From contig ONJC01000002.1 in assembly GCA_900318035.1 (NCBI GenBank), positions 62,001 through 126,000 on the forward strand: a stretch of 64,000 nt of DNA. Direction: 5' to 3'. Source of the DNA: an uncultured Methanobrevibacter sp. GTDB taxonomy: Archaea; Methanobacteriota; Methanobacteria; Methanobacteriales; Methanobacteriaceae. The position numbers and the translations under genes are program-made. Under the pieces are notes generated by a model. That model had not been told where the DNA came from, did not search any database, and worked only from the letters and a program-made list of their open reading frames with translations. Shown in pieces: positions 55,957 to 64,000 of the stretch (positions are counted from its first letter, which is position 1; the number at the start of each line of letters is the position of its first letter).

Positions 55957-58900
55957 TCATTCAATTGCAATACCTTTAATTTTTAAAGTATCTCCATGTG
56001 CATACAGTTTAATTCCAGGTACCGGGAGTTCAGCAGGTTTATTCAATATTAATGCTTTAACAGGATATAATTTTGTTTTGTATGCAGTTTTATAGGATAC
56101 TTTTACCCATTTACATACTGCATAGGTGTATGCACTTAATCCTATACCATACCTGTTTTGAGGGTTTGCTTTGGTGTAGGTATATTCAGATACCAATGTC
56201 CAACCATTATCTTCCATTCTATTTATCATAGGCAAATAAGAACCCGCATACCATGTTTTTACAGCCTTAGTAGTCTTATAATGTTTAACTGTTTTAGTAT
56301 AAGGCACTTTAACTTTATATTTATAGTTAGTGACAATTTTAAGTGACTTATATTTTCCTTTATTGAATGCTTTAACTAATGATTTATATTGTTTTGATGA
56401 AAGTTTTATAGTATATTTACCTATTTTAATACTTTTGTTCTTTTTTAATATAGCCATATAAGTTTTAACTAATTTGACTTTGAAAGTCGCAGAACATCCT
56501 TTATAATTTTTATCTCCTGAAAATTTAAGACTGGCTTTATAAGTTTTAGCCTTTATAGGCATTTTAACATTCTTAAATACTGCCTTACCATTTTTAACAT
56601 TGGCCTTGTATGTTTTACCAGCTATTTTGAGTTTAGCAGTACCTCCGATGTTTTTACTGGAACCCGATTCATCAAAAACATATTGCTCCAAATTCTCTCT
56701 AGCCCCAATGAACTCTTCAAAGGATTTAGGATTAGTATGAGTTGGTGCTTTTTTGATTGCTATATTTGCTTTGGCCAATTCATTGCCGTTTTCATCAGCA
56801 ATTACTGCCTTGTAGGTTCCAACAGCATTTATTTCAGAACCCTCATAAGAATATTCATGTTTATCATAGGACATATAATCAGAAACATAACCATTTGTAT
56901 TTAATTCCTTTTCATATATTAGGCTGTTTCCTTTATATATTCTGAAATAACATTTCAAATTACCTTTCCAAGAGTAACTGATTTTGTTTTTACCGTTATA
57001 ATGACCAGTCATAGGTTTGACATATACATTCTTGTAATCATTTGCCACATAAACATTATTGACAGTAAGTTTCATCGTATTGGAAAGGCCGGCGTATTTT
57101 GTGGTAACTTCATAGGTGCCTGCTTTTAAATGAGTTTTAAAATATGCGTAACCCTGGCTATCACTAGTAGAAGTAAAATCCTTGCCATCGCAATTAAAGG
57201 TAACCTTTTGTCCTGAAACGAGTTTACCATCTTCAGAAATGCGAACCTTAAATTCAACATCACTTGTACAATTTCCCGCCACACCTATAAATTGAATATT
57301 TCTGTTATAAACAGTCAATTTGGCACTGCCCATTACATTTTTATCAAAATAATTTACAATTTTAATGGTGTAAACACCAGGATTTAAACTTTTAGCGCTC
57401 AAACTATATGATTTATAAGAAGCCGAGCTGGTATCTGAATACAGCTGAGAAATCTTCTCATTATTGCTTGAATCATAAACCTTCAAAAAATAATAGTAAT
57501 CATAAGAAGTACGGGAAGCGGGAGAAATCTTCATAGAAATAGAACCACTATACCCATAATTCACACTAACATCAGAAACACTGACAGAATAATCCGAAGA
57601 AGAAGGATACGTATTAGATTTAACAGTCAAATTAGCAGTATCCATCACATTTCCATCATAAAAATTAATAATCCTAATTTCATAAATTCCAGGACTTAAC
57701 TGAGTTGAATCCAAACTGTAGGTTTTAGAATAAGAAGAATCCCTACCAGAATACACCTGAGAAATCTTCTCATTATTGCTTGAATCATAAACATTCAAAT
57801 AATAATAATACTTATAAGAAGTACGAGAAGCAGGAGAAATCTTCATAGAAATAGAACCACTATACCCATAATTCACACTAACATCAGAAACACTAACAGA
57901 ATAATCCGAAGAAGATGGGCAATTAGAAGATTTAACAGCCAATTTAGCAGTATCCATCACATTACCATCAGCATAATTAATAATCTTTATATCATAAGCT
58001 CCCATGCTTAACTGATATGAACTCAAACTATATGTTTTAGAATAATCTGAACTTGTACTGTAATACAACTTAGAAATCTTTTCATTATTGTTTGAATCAT
58101 AAACCTTCAAATAATAATAATATTTATAATACGAACTAGCAGGAGAAATCTTCATAGAAATAGAACCACTATACCCATAATTCACACTAACATCAGAAAC
58201 ACTAACAGAATAATTCGAAGAAGACGGATAACTAGAAGATCTAACAGTCAATTTAGCAGTATCCATCACTTTACCATCAGCAAAATTAATAATCTTAATA
58301 TTATAAACTCCAGAACTTAACTGAGATGAACTCAAACTATATGTTTTAGAATATGAAGAACTAGAACTGTAATACACCTGAGAAATCTTCTCAATATTGT
58401 TTGAATCATAAACCTTCAAATAATAATAATACTTATAAGAAGTACGAGAAGCAGGGGAAATAATCATAGAAATGGAACCACCATTTCCATAAGTTATACT
58501 AACATCAGAAACACTAACAGAATAATCCGAAGAAGACGGATAACTAGAAGAATAACTAGAAGACTTAACAGTCAATTTAGCAGTATCCATCACCATACTA
58601 TCTTTATAATTCACCAACTTTATAGTATATGTTCCGGCACTCAATTTATTAGCCTGAATTGTATATTTATAGCTAGTTGATTTAGTTGAACTATATAAAT
58701 TTTGGCTAATCTTTTGATTGCCATTTGAATCATAAACCTTGAAGTAGAAATCATAGGCATAGTAAGCACTACTAGAAACTGGAGTAATATATATTGTTAC
58801 ACTTCCAGAGCTTCCAGCATTAATTGTAGTATCATAAACAGATAAAGAATATTTATCATATGATGGAGAACTTAAAGATAAAACATCATTATTGTCATCT

Positions 58901-59130
58901 ATGGAAACTTTTTCATCTCCACCAACGGCCAAAACATCCTTATCCTCACTCACATTATCATCATCACTTATCACTTCTTCTGTTTTTAAATTATCCGAAG
59001 AAGTGACTTCATTAATTTCAAAATCCGTGCTCGCAACATCATCAGTTAGATTATCTGCTGCAGAAACTGCTGAAAATGCAAATAAACCAACAATCAGGAT
59101 TGCAAGCACAATTATCTTTCTATTTGTCAA
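55957..59130 (-). CDS. Secreted protein with five roughly 104-residue repeats and Tyr/Lys C-terminal domain
   Basis: The protein has 1,057 residues. The start is a TTG at 59130 with a strong GGGAGGT 8 bases upstream. Signal peptide 1-25. Residues 90-610 are five tandem repeats of a Ser/Tyr-rich beta module (YSVSVSDVSVNYGYSGSIS, YYYYLKVYDS, MDTAKLTVKS); repeats 2-5 are very similar in DNA (309-312-base spacing). Ig-like modules follow (YAYFKTHLKAGTYEVTTKYA), then a Lys-rich Ig module and a C-terminal domain starting GKYTIKLSSKQYKSLVKAF. That last motif recurs in the small secreted proteins at 42087, 47424 and 51325. Function unknown; surface-exposed. Confidence 0.82.
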   Translation of the reverse strand: MTNRKIIVLAILIVGLFAFSAVSAADNLTDDVASTDFEINEVTSSDNLKTEEVISDDDNVSEDKDVLAVGGDEKVSIDDNNDVLSLSSPSYDKYSLSVYDTTINAGSSGSVTIYITPVSSSAYYAYDFYFKVYDSNGNQKISQNLYSSTKSTSYKYTIQANKLSAGTYTIKLVNYKDSMVMDTAKLTVKSSSYSSSYPSSSDYSVSVSDVSITYGNGGSISMIISPASRTSYKYYYYLKVYDSNNIEKISQVYYSSSSSYSKTYSLSSSQLSSGVYNIKIINFADGKVMDTAKLTVRSSSYPSSSNYSVSVSDVSVNYGYSGSISMKISPASSYYKYYYYLKVYDSNNNEKISKLYYSTSSDYSKTYSLSSYQLSMGAYDIKIINYADGNVMDTAKLAVKSSNCPSSSDYSVSVSDVSVNYGYSGSISMKISPASRTSYKYYYYLNVYDSSNNEKISQVYSGRDSSYSKTYSLDSTQLSPGIYEIRIINFYDGNVMDTANLTVKSNTYPSSSDYSVSVSDVSVNYGYSGSISMKISPASRTSYDYYYFLKVYDSSNNEKISQLYSDTSSASYKSYSLSAKSLNPGVYTIKIVNYFDKNVMGSAKLTVYNRNIQFIGVAGNCTSDVEFKVRISEDGKLVSGQKVTFNCDGKDFTSTSDSQGYAYFKTHLKAGTYEVTTKYAGLSNTMKLTVNNVYVANDYKNVYVKPMTGHYNGKNKISYSWKGNLKCYFRIYKGNSLIYEKELNTNGYVSDYMSYDKHEYSYEGSEINAVGTYKAVIADENGNELAKANIAIKKAPTHTNPKSFEEFIGARENLEQYVFDESGSSKNIGGTAKLKIAGKTYKANVKNGKAVFKNVKMPIKAKTYKASLKFSGDKNYKGCSATFKVKLVKTYMAILKKNKSIKIGKYTIKLSSKQYKSLVKAFNKGKYKSLKIVTNYKYKVKVPYTKTVKHYKTTKAVKTWYAGSYLPMINRMEDNGWTLVSEYTYTKANPQNRYGIGLSAYTYAVCKWVKVSYKTAYKTKLYPVKALILNKPAELPVPGIKLYAHGDTLKIKGIAIE
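57500..58760 (-). repeat. Tandem 309-312-base coding repeats
   Basis: The phrase catagaaatagaacc and its neighbours recur at 57532, 57844, 58153 and (with one change) 58465. Near-identical DNA in frame allows gain or loss of whole 103-104-residue modules. Confidence 0.75.
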
Positions 59131-59190
59131 AGAAATTTACCTCCCAAAAAAATATTCATTGATATATATTTGTGTTTAAATTAATATATA

Positions 59191-59268
59191 ACAATTGCTA
59201 ATTTATTAAAATTGGATATATCCCTAAACCAAAACACAACAAAAAACCGAAAAGCCTGCCGTTAATGT
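59191..59268 (+). repeat. ATTAACGG element, copy E (left end decayed)
   Basis: A GGATATATCCC core and an intact GCCGTTAATGT right end remain, with the shared right flank. The left inverted end is not recognisable. It lies between divergent genes. Confidence 0.6.
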
Positions 59269-59375
59269 AAAACACGGCCAAAATTAATGAAATTCAAATC
59301 CCAAAGTTCATTTAATTAAAGCAATACCCACAAAATAACGACCCTTTAATTACTATTAAAAACAAAGATTCAGAT

Positions 59376-60281
59376 ATGAAGGTTAAAGATGGAATTATAG
59401 GTTTGATAGTTGGGGATGCCCTGGGCGTTCCGGTCGAGTTTTCAAGCAGGCGTGAGCGTGAAGCAGACCCCATCACCGACATGAGGGAATACGGAACCTA
59501 CGACCAGCCAAAGGGAACATGGTCTGATGACTCCTCCATGACAATAGCTACAATGGCAAGCATCACCCACAGACAGAAAATTGACTACGAGGACATCATG
59601 AAGGAATTCCTCAACTGGGCATATCTTGATGACTACACAAACAGCGCCAGCGGAACATTTGACATGGGAAATACCACATCAAGGTCCCTTAGAAGATATG
59701 CCGACGGAGCACCTGCCCTCAAATCAGGGGGAACAGGCGAACGTGACAACGGAAACGGATCGCTTATGAGGATTCTGCCTTTGGCATTCATCAAAGACAT
59801 CGACTACGACACTGTCGAGGCAGTATCATCCCTGACACACGCACACGAGATATCCAGAACAGCGTGCGCATTATATGTAGAAATAGCAAAATCAATGATT
59901 GAAAATGACCTTGAAATCAAAGAGCACATTGACAACGCATGTGATAAAATAAAAGAGCACTATAAGGATTCTGAAGTGCTTGGGAAATTTGAGAGAATCT
60001 TTTCGAATGATTTGGATGACGTTCGGGGAAGGTCATTTGTTGTCGGTTCGCTTGAATGCGTAATTCACTGCATGCTAACTACCGACAGCTACAAAAGCGC
60101 AATTTTAAAGGCAGTCAATTTCGGTGAAGACACCGACACAACCGCTGCGATTTGCGGAGGCCTTGCCGGAATCTATTACGGATATGACTCAATACCCCAG
60201 GATTGGGTAAACTCAATCACCTGCATCGAGGAGGTCAAGTCACTGTGCGCAAAATATGAGAAGTTCTGTGATGGTCATTAA
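59376..60281 (+). CDS. ADP-ribosylglycohydrolase (DraG family)
   Basis: The protein has 301 residues, normal for the family. Signature metal- and ADP-ribose-binding motifs are all present: GLIVGDALGVP (9-19), WSDDSSM (49-55), NGNGSLMR (near 127), THAHEISR (near 155) and GEDTDTTAAICGGLAG (near 248-263). The two acidic clusters hold the dinuclear magnesium site in characterised members, so the enzyme should be active. It removes ADP-ribose from proteins or small molecules; the target is not predictable. It has no signal peptide and is cytoplasmic. It has no partner gene (no DraT-like transferase) in the window. DNA composition is noticeably richer in G+C than the adjacent surface genes. Confidence 0.9.
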   Translation: MKVKDGIIGLIVGDALGVPVEFSSRREREADPITDMREYGTYDQPKGTWSDDSSMTIATMASITHRQKIDYEDIMKEFLNWAYLDDYTNSASGTFDMGNTTSRSLRRYADGAPALKSGGTGERDNGNGSLMRILPLAFIKDIDYDTVEAVSSLTHAHEISRTACALYVEIAKSMIENDLEIKEHIDNACDKIKEHYKDSEVLGKFERIFSNDLDDVRGRSFVVGSLECVIHCMLTTDSYKSAILKAVNFGEDTDTTAAICGGLAGIYYGYDSIPQDWVNSITCIEEVKSLCAKYEKFCDGH

Positions 60282-60375
60282 CTGAGGAATTTTCAAAAAG
60301 GCCATCACCAGATTTTCAGGAAATATCTGCATTATAACGGATGAATTTGCTAAAAATCGGAAATTTTTATACATG

Positions 60376-60384
60376 TTTATATAA
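60376..60384 (+). promoter_or_regulatory. TATA box of the zinc-ribbon miniprotein gene
   Basis: TTTATATAA centred about 28 bases before the ATG at 60408; no ribosome binding site is present, which fits a leaderless mRNA. Confidence 0.5.
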
Positions 60385-60407
60385 TACGATGACAATAATA
60401 TATTATC

Positions 60408-60662
60408 ATGATTGGAACAATTGTAGCAATAATATTCATATTGATTGTCGTTGCCGCATGCTGTTCAAGTGACAGCGGCTCAACAAACACAAACAGCAAC
60501 ACCTATCAGAGCAGAACTGTGAATACACGCAGAACAACCAGAAATTACCCGCCAAGCACATATTCCGAATGTCCATGCTGCGGAGCACCGGGATATGACG
60601 GATACTGTGAGTACTGCGGATATCCGGACATAAATCAGGGATGGATTGGAGAAAATTACTAG
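60408..60662 (+). CDS. Small membrane protein with zinc ribbon
   Basis: The protein has 84 residues. Residues 1-18 are one hydrophobic helix (MIGTIVAIIFILIVVAACC). The middle is Ser/Asn/Thr-rich with several Arg, and residues about 54-76 hold CPCCGAPG and CEYCGYP, a two-knuckle zinc ribbon. Basic residues after, not before, the helix suggest that the ribbon faces the cytoplasm. The VAAC stretch also resembles a lipobox, so a secreted lipoprotein is an alternative. Function unknown. Confidence 0.65.
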   Translation: MIGTIVAIIFILIVVAACCSSDSGSTNTNSNTYQSRTVNTRRTTRNYPPSTYSECPCCGAPGYDGYCEYCGYPDINQGWIGENY

Positions 60663-60741
60663 ACCGCACCCCCTTAGACCTCAATACACGGCACAAAATT
60701 AATATAAACATGACCTAAAATATATTATCATAGTGATTAAA

Positions 60742-62682
60742 ATGAGGTTTAAGAGAATATTATTCATCAGTATTGTGCTGATTGCATTAACTGTCGGTGC
60801 AGTCAGCGCCCATGACAATTCAACACTGATGTCGGATGACAGTGCAGACGCACAGACAGCAAAGACATTTGCAGATGTTCAAAGCATCATCAATTCAGCA
60901 AATGAAAACGACACAATTGAACTTGACGGATATTATGAGGGAAGCGGAACACCAATAAAAATCAGCAAAGCCATAACCATAAACGGGAACAATGCGGTTC
61001 TGGACGCCAAATCCCAGTCCAAAATCATTGACGTTAGACTGGAGGATTCCACAAACAAAGTATTTTTAAACGGCATAACATTTACAAACGGACACTCCAC
61101 AAGAAATGCCGGTGCAATCAACGGAGGCACACTTACAGACTGCAGCTTTAAAAACTGCATTGCAGACCAGAGAGGAGGCGTGGCAACTGACAGCATCCTC
61201 AACAGATGTACCATAACCAACTGCCATGCACAGAGAGGAGGAGCATTATATGACTCCACCGCCAACGACTGTACATTTAAAAACTGCTACAGTGAAATGA
61301 ACGGAGGCGTTCTTGTAAACGGCAAGGCAACCGGATGTGAAATCATAAACTGCTATTCCGGAACCTATGGAGGAGCAATATATGAGGGTTCAGCATACGA
61401 CACAACCTTTAAAAACTGCACCTCAGGCGAAGACGGAGGAGCAATAGCTTCAGGCTTTGCGGTTGGATGCTCATTTACAGACTGCAAGGCAGGAAACAAA
61501 TTCAAAAACGACCACAACCATGACGGAGGAGCTATTTCAAACGGATGGGCAGACAGGTGTAACTTTACAAACTGCCGTGCCGACAAATTCGGAGGAGCAA
61601 TCTATAACGGTTCAGCAACCAATTCAATATTCAAAAACTGCAGATGCGGAGATACCAAGCTTAAAGTAGTTGATTCCAAAACCAGCCATCTCGGTACAGG
61701 TGACGGAGGCGCCATTTCCATGGGATCAGCAACCGGCTGCAGTTTTATTGACTGCTACACTGAAAACTATGGCGGCGCCATTGACAGCGGAAATGCGTAC
61801 TACTGCAATTTCACACACTGCGGATGCCGTAAGGACGGCGGTGCAATAGGAAAAGGAAATGCTGAAAACTGCATCTTTAAAGAGTGCTATACAACAAGTG
61901 ACGGAGGCGCCATTGACCGTGGAAATGCTAAAAACTGTGAATTCATAAAATGCCAGTCCATAAAATACGGCGGCGCAATCAACAAAGGGGAAGCTATAAA
62001 CTGCAAGTTTACAGACTGCAAATCCACCACATCAAGCGGAGGATCACTTAGAGGTAATGCAAACAACTGTACATTCACCAATTCCTTTGCAGATATGGAC
62101 GGAGGTGCAATCTATGACGGTTCTGCAACCAAATGTACCTTCACCAACTGTAAAGCCAACAGATGCGGAGGAGCAATCTATTACGGAAACGCCAAAAACT
62201 GTGTCTTTACAAACAATCACGCAAAATCATGCGGAGGAGCGATAAGCGCTGCAATCTACGGAACCCCTGAAGAAAAATACAACCTTCACAAATGCACAGC
62301 AACCGGCTGCAAGTTTAGCAAAAACTCTGCCGAATTATGCGGAGGCGCATTATGCGGAGTTGCATACTCATCATCAACATTCAAGAAAAATACTGCCCCT
62401 AAAGGCAAAACTGTAGGCCATTATCTCTCACTAAGCAGCGTCACAGTGAAAAAGTCAGCTTCAAAACTCGTGCTCACAGCAAAACTCCTGAGAAGCTATG
62501 ACGGCAAAAAGGTCGTATTCAAATTCAACGGCAAAAAATACAATGTAATGACCAAAGCAGGTGTTGCAAAAGTCACCATTCCAAAATCTGTCCTTAAAAA
62601 GCTTAAGGTCGGCAAAAAAATCACCTACCAGGCAACATGCATTGGCGAAACAATAAAATACACAGTTAAAGTGAAAAAATAG
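60742..62682 (+). CDS. Secreted Cys-ladder beta-helix protein
   Basis: The protein has 646 residues. The ATG at 60742 (MRFKRILFISIVLIAL) follows TGATT; the upstream GTG at 60733 only adds three residues. Signal peptide 1-24 ending VSAH. Residues 60-555 are a right-handed beta-helix of 21-22-residue coils, each carrying a CxFxNC-type pair and a GGAI turn (CTFTNCKANRCGGAIYYG). More than 20 coils place Cys in the same two positions, so the residues should stack as ladders. A final Lys-rich Ig-like domain (570-646, ending YTVKVKK) resembles that of the acidic-tract protein. Surface protein; function unknown. Confidence 0.82.
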   Translation: MRFKRILFISIVLIALTVGAVSAHDNSTLMSDDSADAQTAKTFADVQSIINSANENDTIELDGYYEGSGTPIKISKAITINGNNAVLDAKSQSKIIDVRLEDSTNKVFLNGITFTNGHSTRNAGAINGGTLTDCSFKNCIADQRGGVATDSILNRCTITNCHAQRGGALYDSTANDCTFKNCYSEMNGGVLVNGKATGCEIINCYSGTYGGAIYEGSAYDTTFKNCTSGEDGGAIASGFAVGCSFTDCKAGNKFKNDHNHDGGAISNGWADRCNFTNCRADKFGGAIYNGSATNSIFKNCRCGDTKLKVVDSKTSHLGTGDGGAISMGSATGCSFIDCYTENYGGAIDSGNAYYCNFTHCGCRKDGGAIGKGNAENCIFKECYTTSDGGAIDRGNAKNCEFIKCQSIKYGGAINKGEAINCKFTDCKSTTSSGGSLRGNANNCTFTNSFADMDGGAIYDGSATKCTFTNCKANRCGGAIYYGNAKNCVFTNNHAKSCGGAISAAIYGTPEEKYNLHKCTATGCKFSKNSAELCGGALCGVAYSSSTFKKNTAPKGKTVGHYLSLSSVTVKKSASKLVLTAKLLRSYDGKKVVFKFNGKKYNVMTKAGVAKVTIPKSVLKKLKVGKKITYQATCIGETIKYTVKVKK

Positions 62683-62705
62683 GGTTTGACACTCTATTTT
62701 TTTAT
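62677..62705 (+). terminator. Terminator of the Cys-ladder protein gene
   Basis: AAATAG/CTATTT hairpin overlapping the stop codon, followed by a T run. Confidence 0.55.
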
Positions 62706-62803
62706 TTTCAATTATTTAAAACCACACCAAAAAAATAAGAAATTGACGATTGGAAAAATCCTAATGCTCTGATTTGCCAATCGCCGGTTCAGCTAAAAAA
62801 AAC

Positions 62804-63361
62804 TTAAAATACTATTTTTATCTCATCATTTGAATTGCTTAAGGTCAGGTTTCCGGATTTGATTTTGGCACTGCCTTCTCCGTCAACAATCTTATCCTGA
62901 TGGTCAAATGTGAAATTTGTTTTAATCACTTTTCCATCAAACTCGAATCCATCACAGCTGCCATAAATCGATTGGTTGAAATTGGAATCATCAACAACAG
63001 CATCAATATGAACCATATTCTTTCCCAACTTTTGAATCTCTTTGATTTGGCTTTCACTGGCGTTTGTTAACTTGATTTCGAGAGTGCCGTTGAAGTTATT
63101 AACGTCGGAAGTGTTGAATGTGGCGTCAGTTCTGCCGTTTTCATCAATGCTGAAACTTGTAACTCCCCCCATCTTTCTTACGCTATCCCCTTCAACTCCG
63201 GTTACTATGGACTCTGTATCCCATGTGACTGTTGAATTAATAATTTCAGCAGCTATCGGCCCTTTGTCTGAATTCATATCAAATAATCCTGCAGAAACTG
63301 CAGAAGTGCAACATATAACAGCAATCAAAGCTATTATTAACAGAACAGTGCTTTTTCTCAT
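62804..63361 (-). CDS. Small secreted protein of unknown function
   Basis: The protein has 185 residues. The ATG at 63361 has AGAGGTGA 6 bases upstream and starts a signal peptide (MRKSTVLLIIALIAVICC to VSAG); the longer frame (63424) is not supported. The mature part (GLFDMNSDKGPIAAEIINST...) is beta-rich with no repeats, one Cys and phrases such as GTLEIKLTNASE and GEGSAKIKSGNLTLSNS. It does not resemble the Ig-like or beta-helix proteins around it. No anchor is visible. Convergent with the Cys-ladder gene. Confidence 0.7.
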   Translation of the reverse strand: MRKSTVLLIIALIAVICCTSAVSAGLFDMNSDKGPIAAEIINSTVTWDTESIVTGVEGDSVRKMGGVTSFSIDENGRTDATFNTSDVNNFNGTLEIKLTNASESQIKEIQKLGKNMVHIDAVVDDSNFNQSIYGSCDGFEFDGKVIKTNFTFDHQDKIVDGEGSAKIKSGNLTLSNSNDEIKIVF

Positions 63362-63543
63362 TTTTTTCACCTCTAATTGAACTGGAAAATGTCCAATACT
63401 TAAAATAATATTTAACAGCGTCAAATCTGTTAATACTACTATACAGATATAGACTATTAAAGTTATCTGTAAAGTAATCGCTTTATGGATAAAAAAAATA
63501 GTTTTAAAATTTTATGGATAAAAGAGAATAAAAGGAGGAGGGG

Positions 63544-63571
63544 TTAAAGCATGAAATTAATCATGCTTTAA
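63544..63571 (-). terminator. Hairpin after the second LPATG protein gene
   Basis: TTAAAGCATGA and TCATGCTTTAA pair perfectly around AATTAA. The sequence is shared with 52391-52415. Confidence 0.6.
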
Positions 63572-63596
63572 CATGGGAATAGAATTTCAATATGAC

Positions 63597-64000
63597 TTAT
63601 TTTTTTCTGAAGACAGATACCCCGCCAATAACAGCCAGGCATCCTAATAGGATTACCACTGGATTACCGGTTGCAGGCAAGAAGTTTTTAGGGCCATAGT
63701 TTCCTGTTGCATTTCCAGTTGTGTTTACAACATCCCCGCTTCCTGCAGCATGTGTGGAGTTGGTTTGATTCACCATTGCCTGCTGGTTGTGAGCTGCATC
63801 AGGTGAAATGACTGTACTGTTTTGAGCGTCCTGGGTTTCGTTCACGTAAGGATCCATGCCCGCAGCGTGTTTTGCCTCATCATGAGGAACGATTGCATCA
63901 CCATGACCATCACCATTTATGAGAATACTCTCATCAGCAGACAATAAGCCGGCATCTTCAACTGCACATACTGCACATGCAGAGCATAATAAACAGAAGA
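63597..64000 (-). CDS. LPATG-type wall-anchored protein, 5' end missing
   Basis: 134 codons are visible; the frame is open through the right edge, where the end of a signal peptide (FCLLCSACAVCA) can be read before VEDAGLLSADES. The middle is Asp/His/Asn-rich with AKHAAGMDPYVNE and THAAGSG. The C-terminus is LPATGNP, a hydrophobic helix and FRKK, a sortase-type sorting signal. Paralogue of the gene at 52443-52868, with a matching 3' hairpin. Probably linked to the cell wall or to another surface polymer. Confidence 0.75.
   Translation of the reverse strand, partial: FCLLCSACAVCAVEDAGLLSADESILINGDGHGDAIVPHDEAKHAAGMDPYVNETQDAQNSTVISPDAAHNQQAMVNQTNSTHAAGSGDVVNTTGNATGNYGPKNFLPATGNPVVILLGCLAVIGGVSVFRKK

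Noticed and set aside
59376-60281. Toxin-antitoxin or DraT/DraG pair
   Set aside because: No ADP-ribosyltransferase or toxin-like gene lies next to the glycohydrolase.

Overview
The window looks like chromosome of a gut or rumen methanogen of the Methanobrevibacter type (Methanobacteriales). The evidence is AT-rich DNA, archaeal TATA boxes, AGGTGAT-type ribosome binding sites, and above all a very high density of large secreted adhesin-like proteins. These carry Asn/Thr-rich beta-helix repeats and Ig-like modules, as is typical of pseudomurein-walled methanogens. I saw no rRNA, tRNA or CRISPR array. The genus assignment is inference.

Layout. 1-14.5 kb holds leftward surface-protein genes: a giant partial Ig-like protein, then a probable operon of a 2,179-residue SBBP-repeat protein, a 606-residue Ig/DUF11-like protein and a Ser-rich membrane-anchored protein, then an Ig-like protein with a long Asp/Glu tract. 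14.5-18.4 kb is sparse: a 57-residue helical protein, a Tyr/Glu repeat protein, an AEC-family transporter and a duplicated 157-bp intergenic element that looks like a small RNA gene. 18.4-19.8 kb is a CstA-type transporter. 19.9-37.9 kb carries three giant adhesin-like proteins ending in a peptidoglycan-binding-like domain; two of them are a recent tandem duplication.

38-47 kb is an accessory, defence-like island. It holds a NUDIX hydrolase and a PLD-helicase-DUF3427 protein in one tight operon, and an McrB/McrC-type restriction pair. The McrB-like ATPase is split by an insertion that is itself an internal duplication. Small membrane-anchored and secreted proteins are interleaved with these genes.

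47-59 kb is a run of small secreted or membrane-anchored proteins punctuated by five copies of a roughly 100-bp intergenic element. Its ends are ACATTAACGG/CCGTTAATGT inverted repeats and its centre is the palindrome GGGGATATATATCCCC. The same stretch has LPATG-type wall-anchor proteins (one apparently decaying, with an ATA start) and unusual TTG starts supported by ribosome binding sites. 59-64 kb has an ADP-ribosylglycohydrolase, a zinc-ribbon miniprotein, a Cys-ladder beta-helix protein, a small secreted protein and a second LPATG protein cut by the right edge.

Together the genes build and diversify the cell surface (adhesion, wall attachment), with an embedded nucleic-acid defence module. 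Most surface functions are inferred from architecture only.
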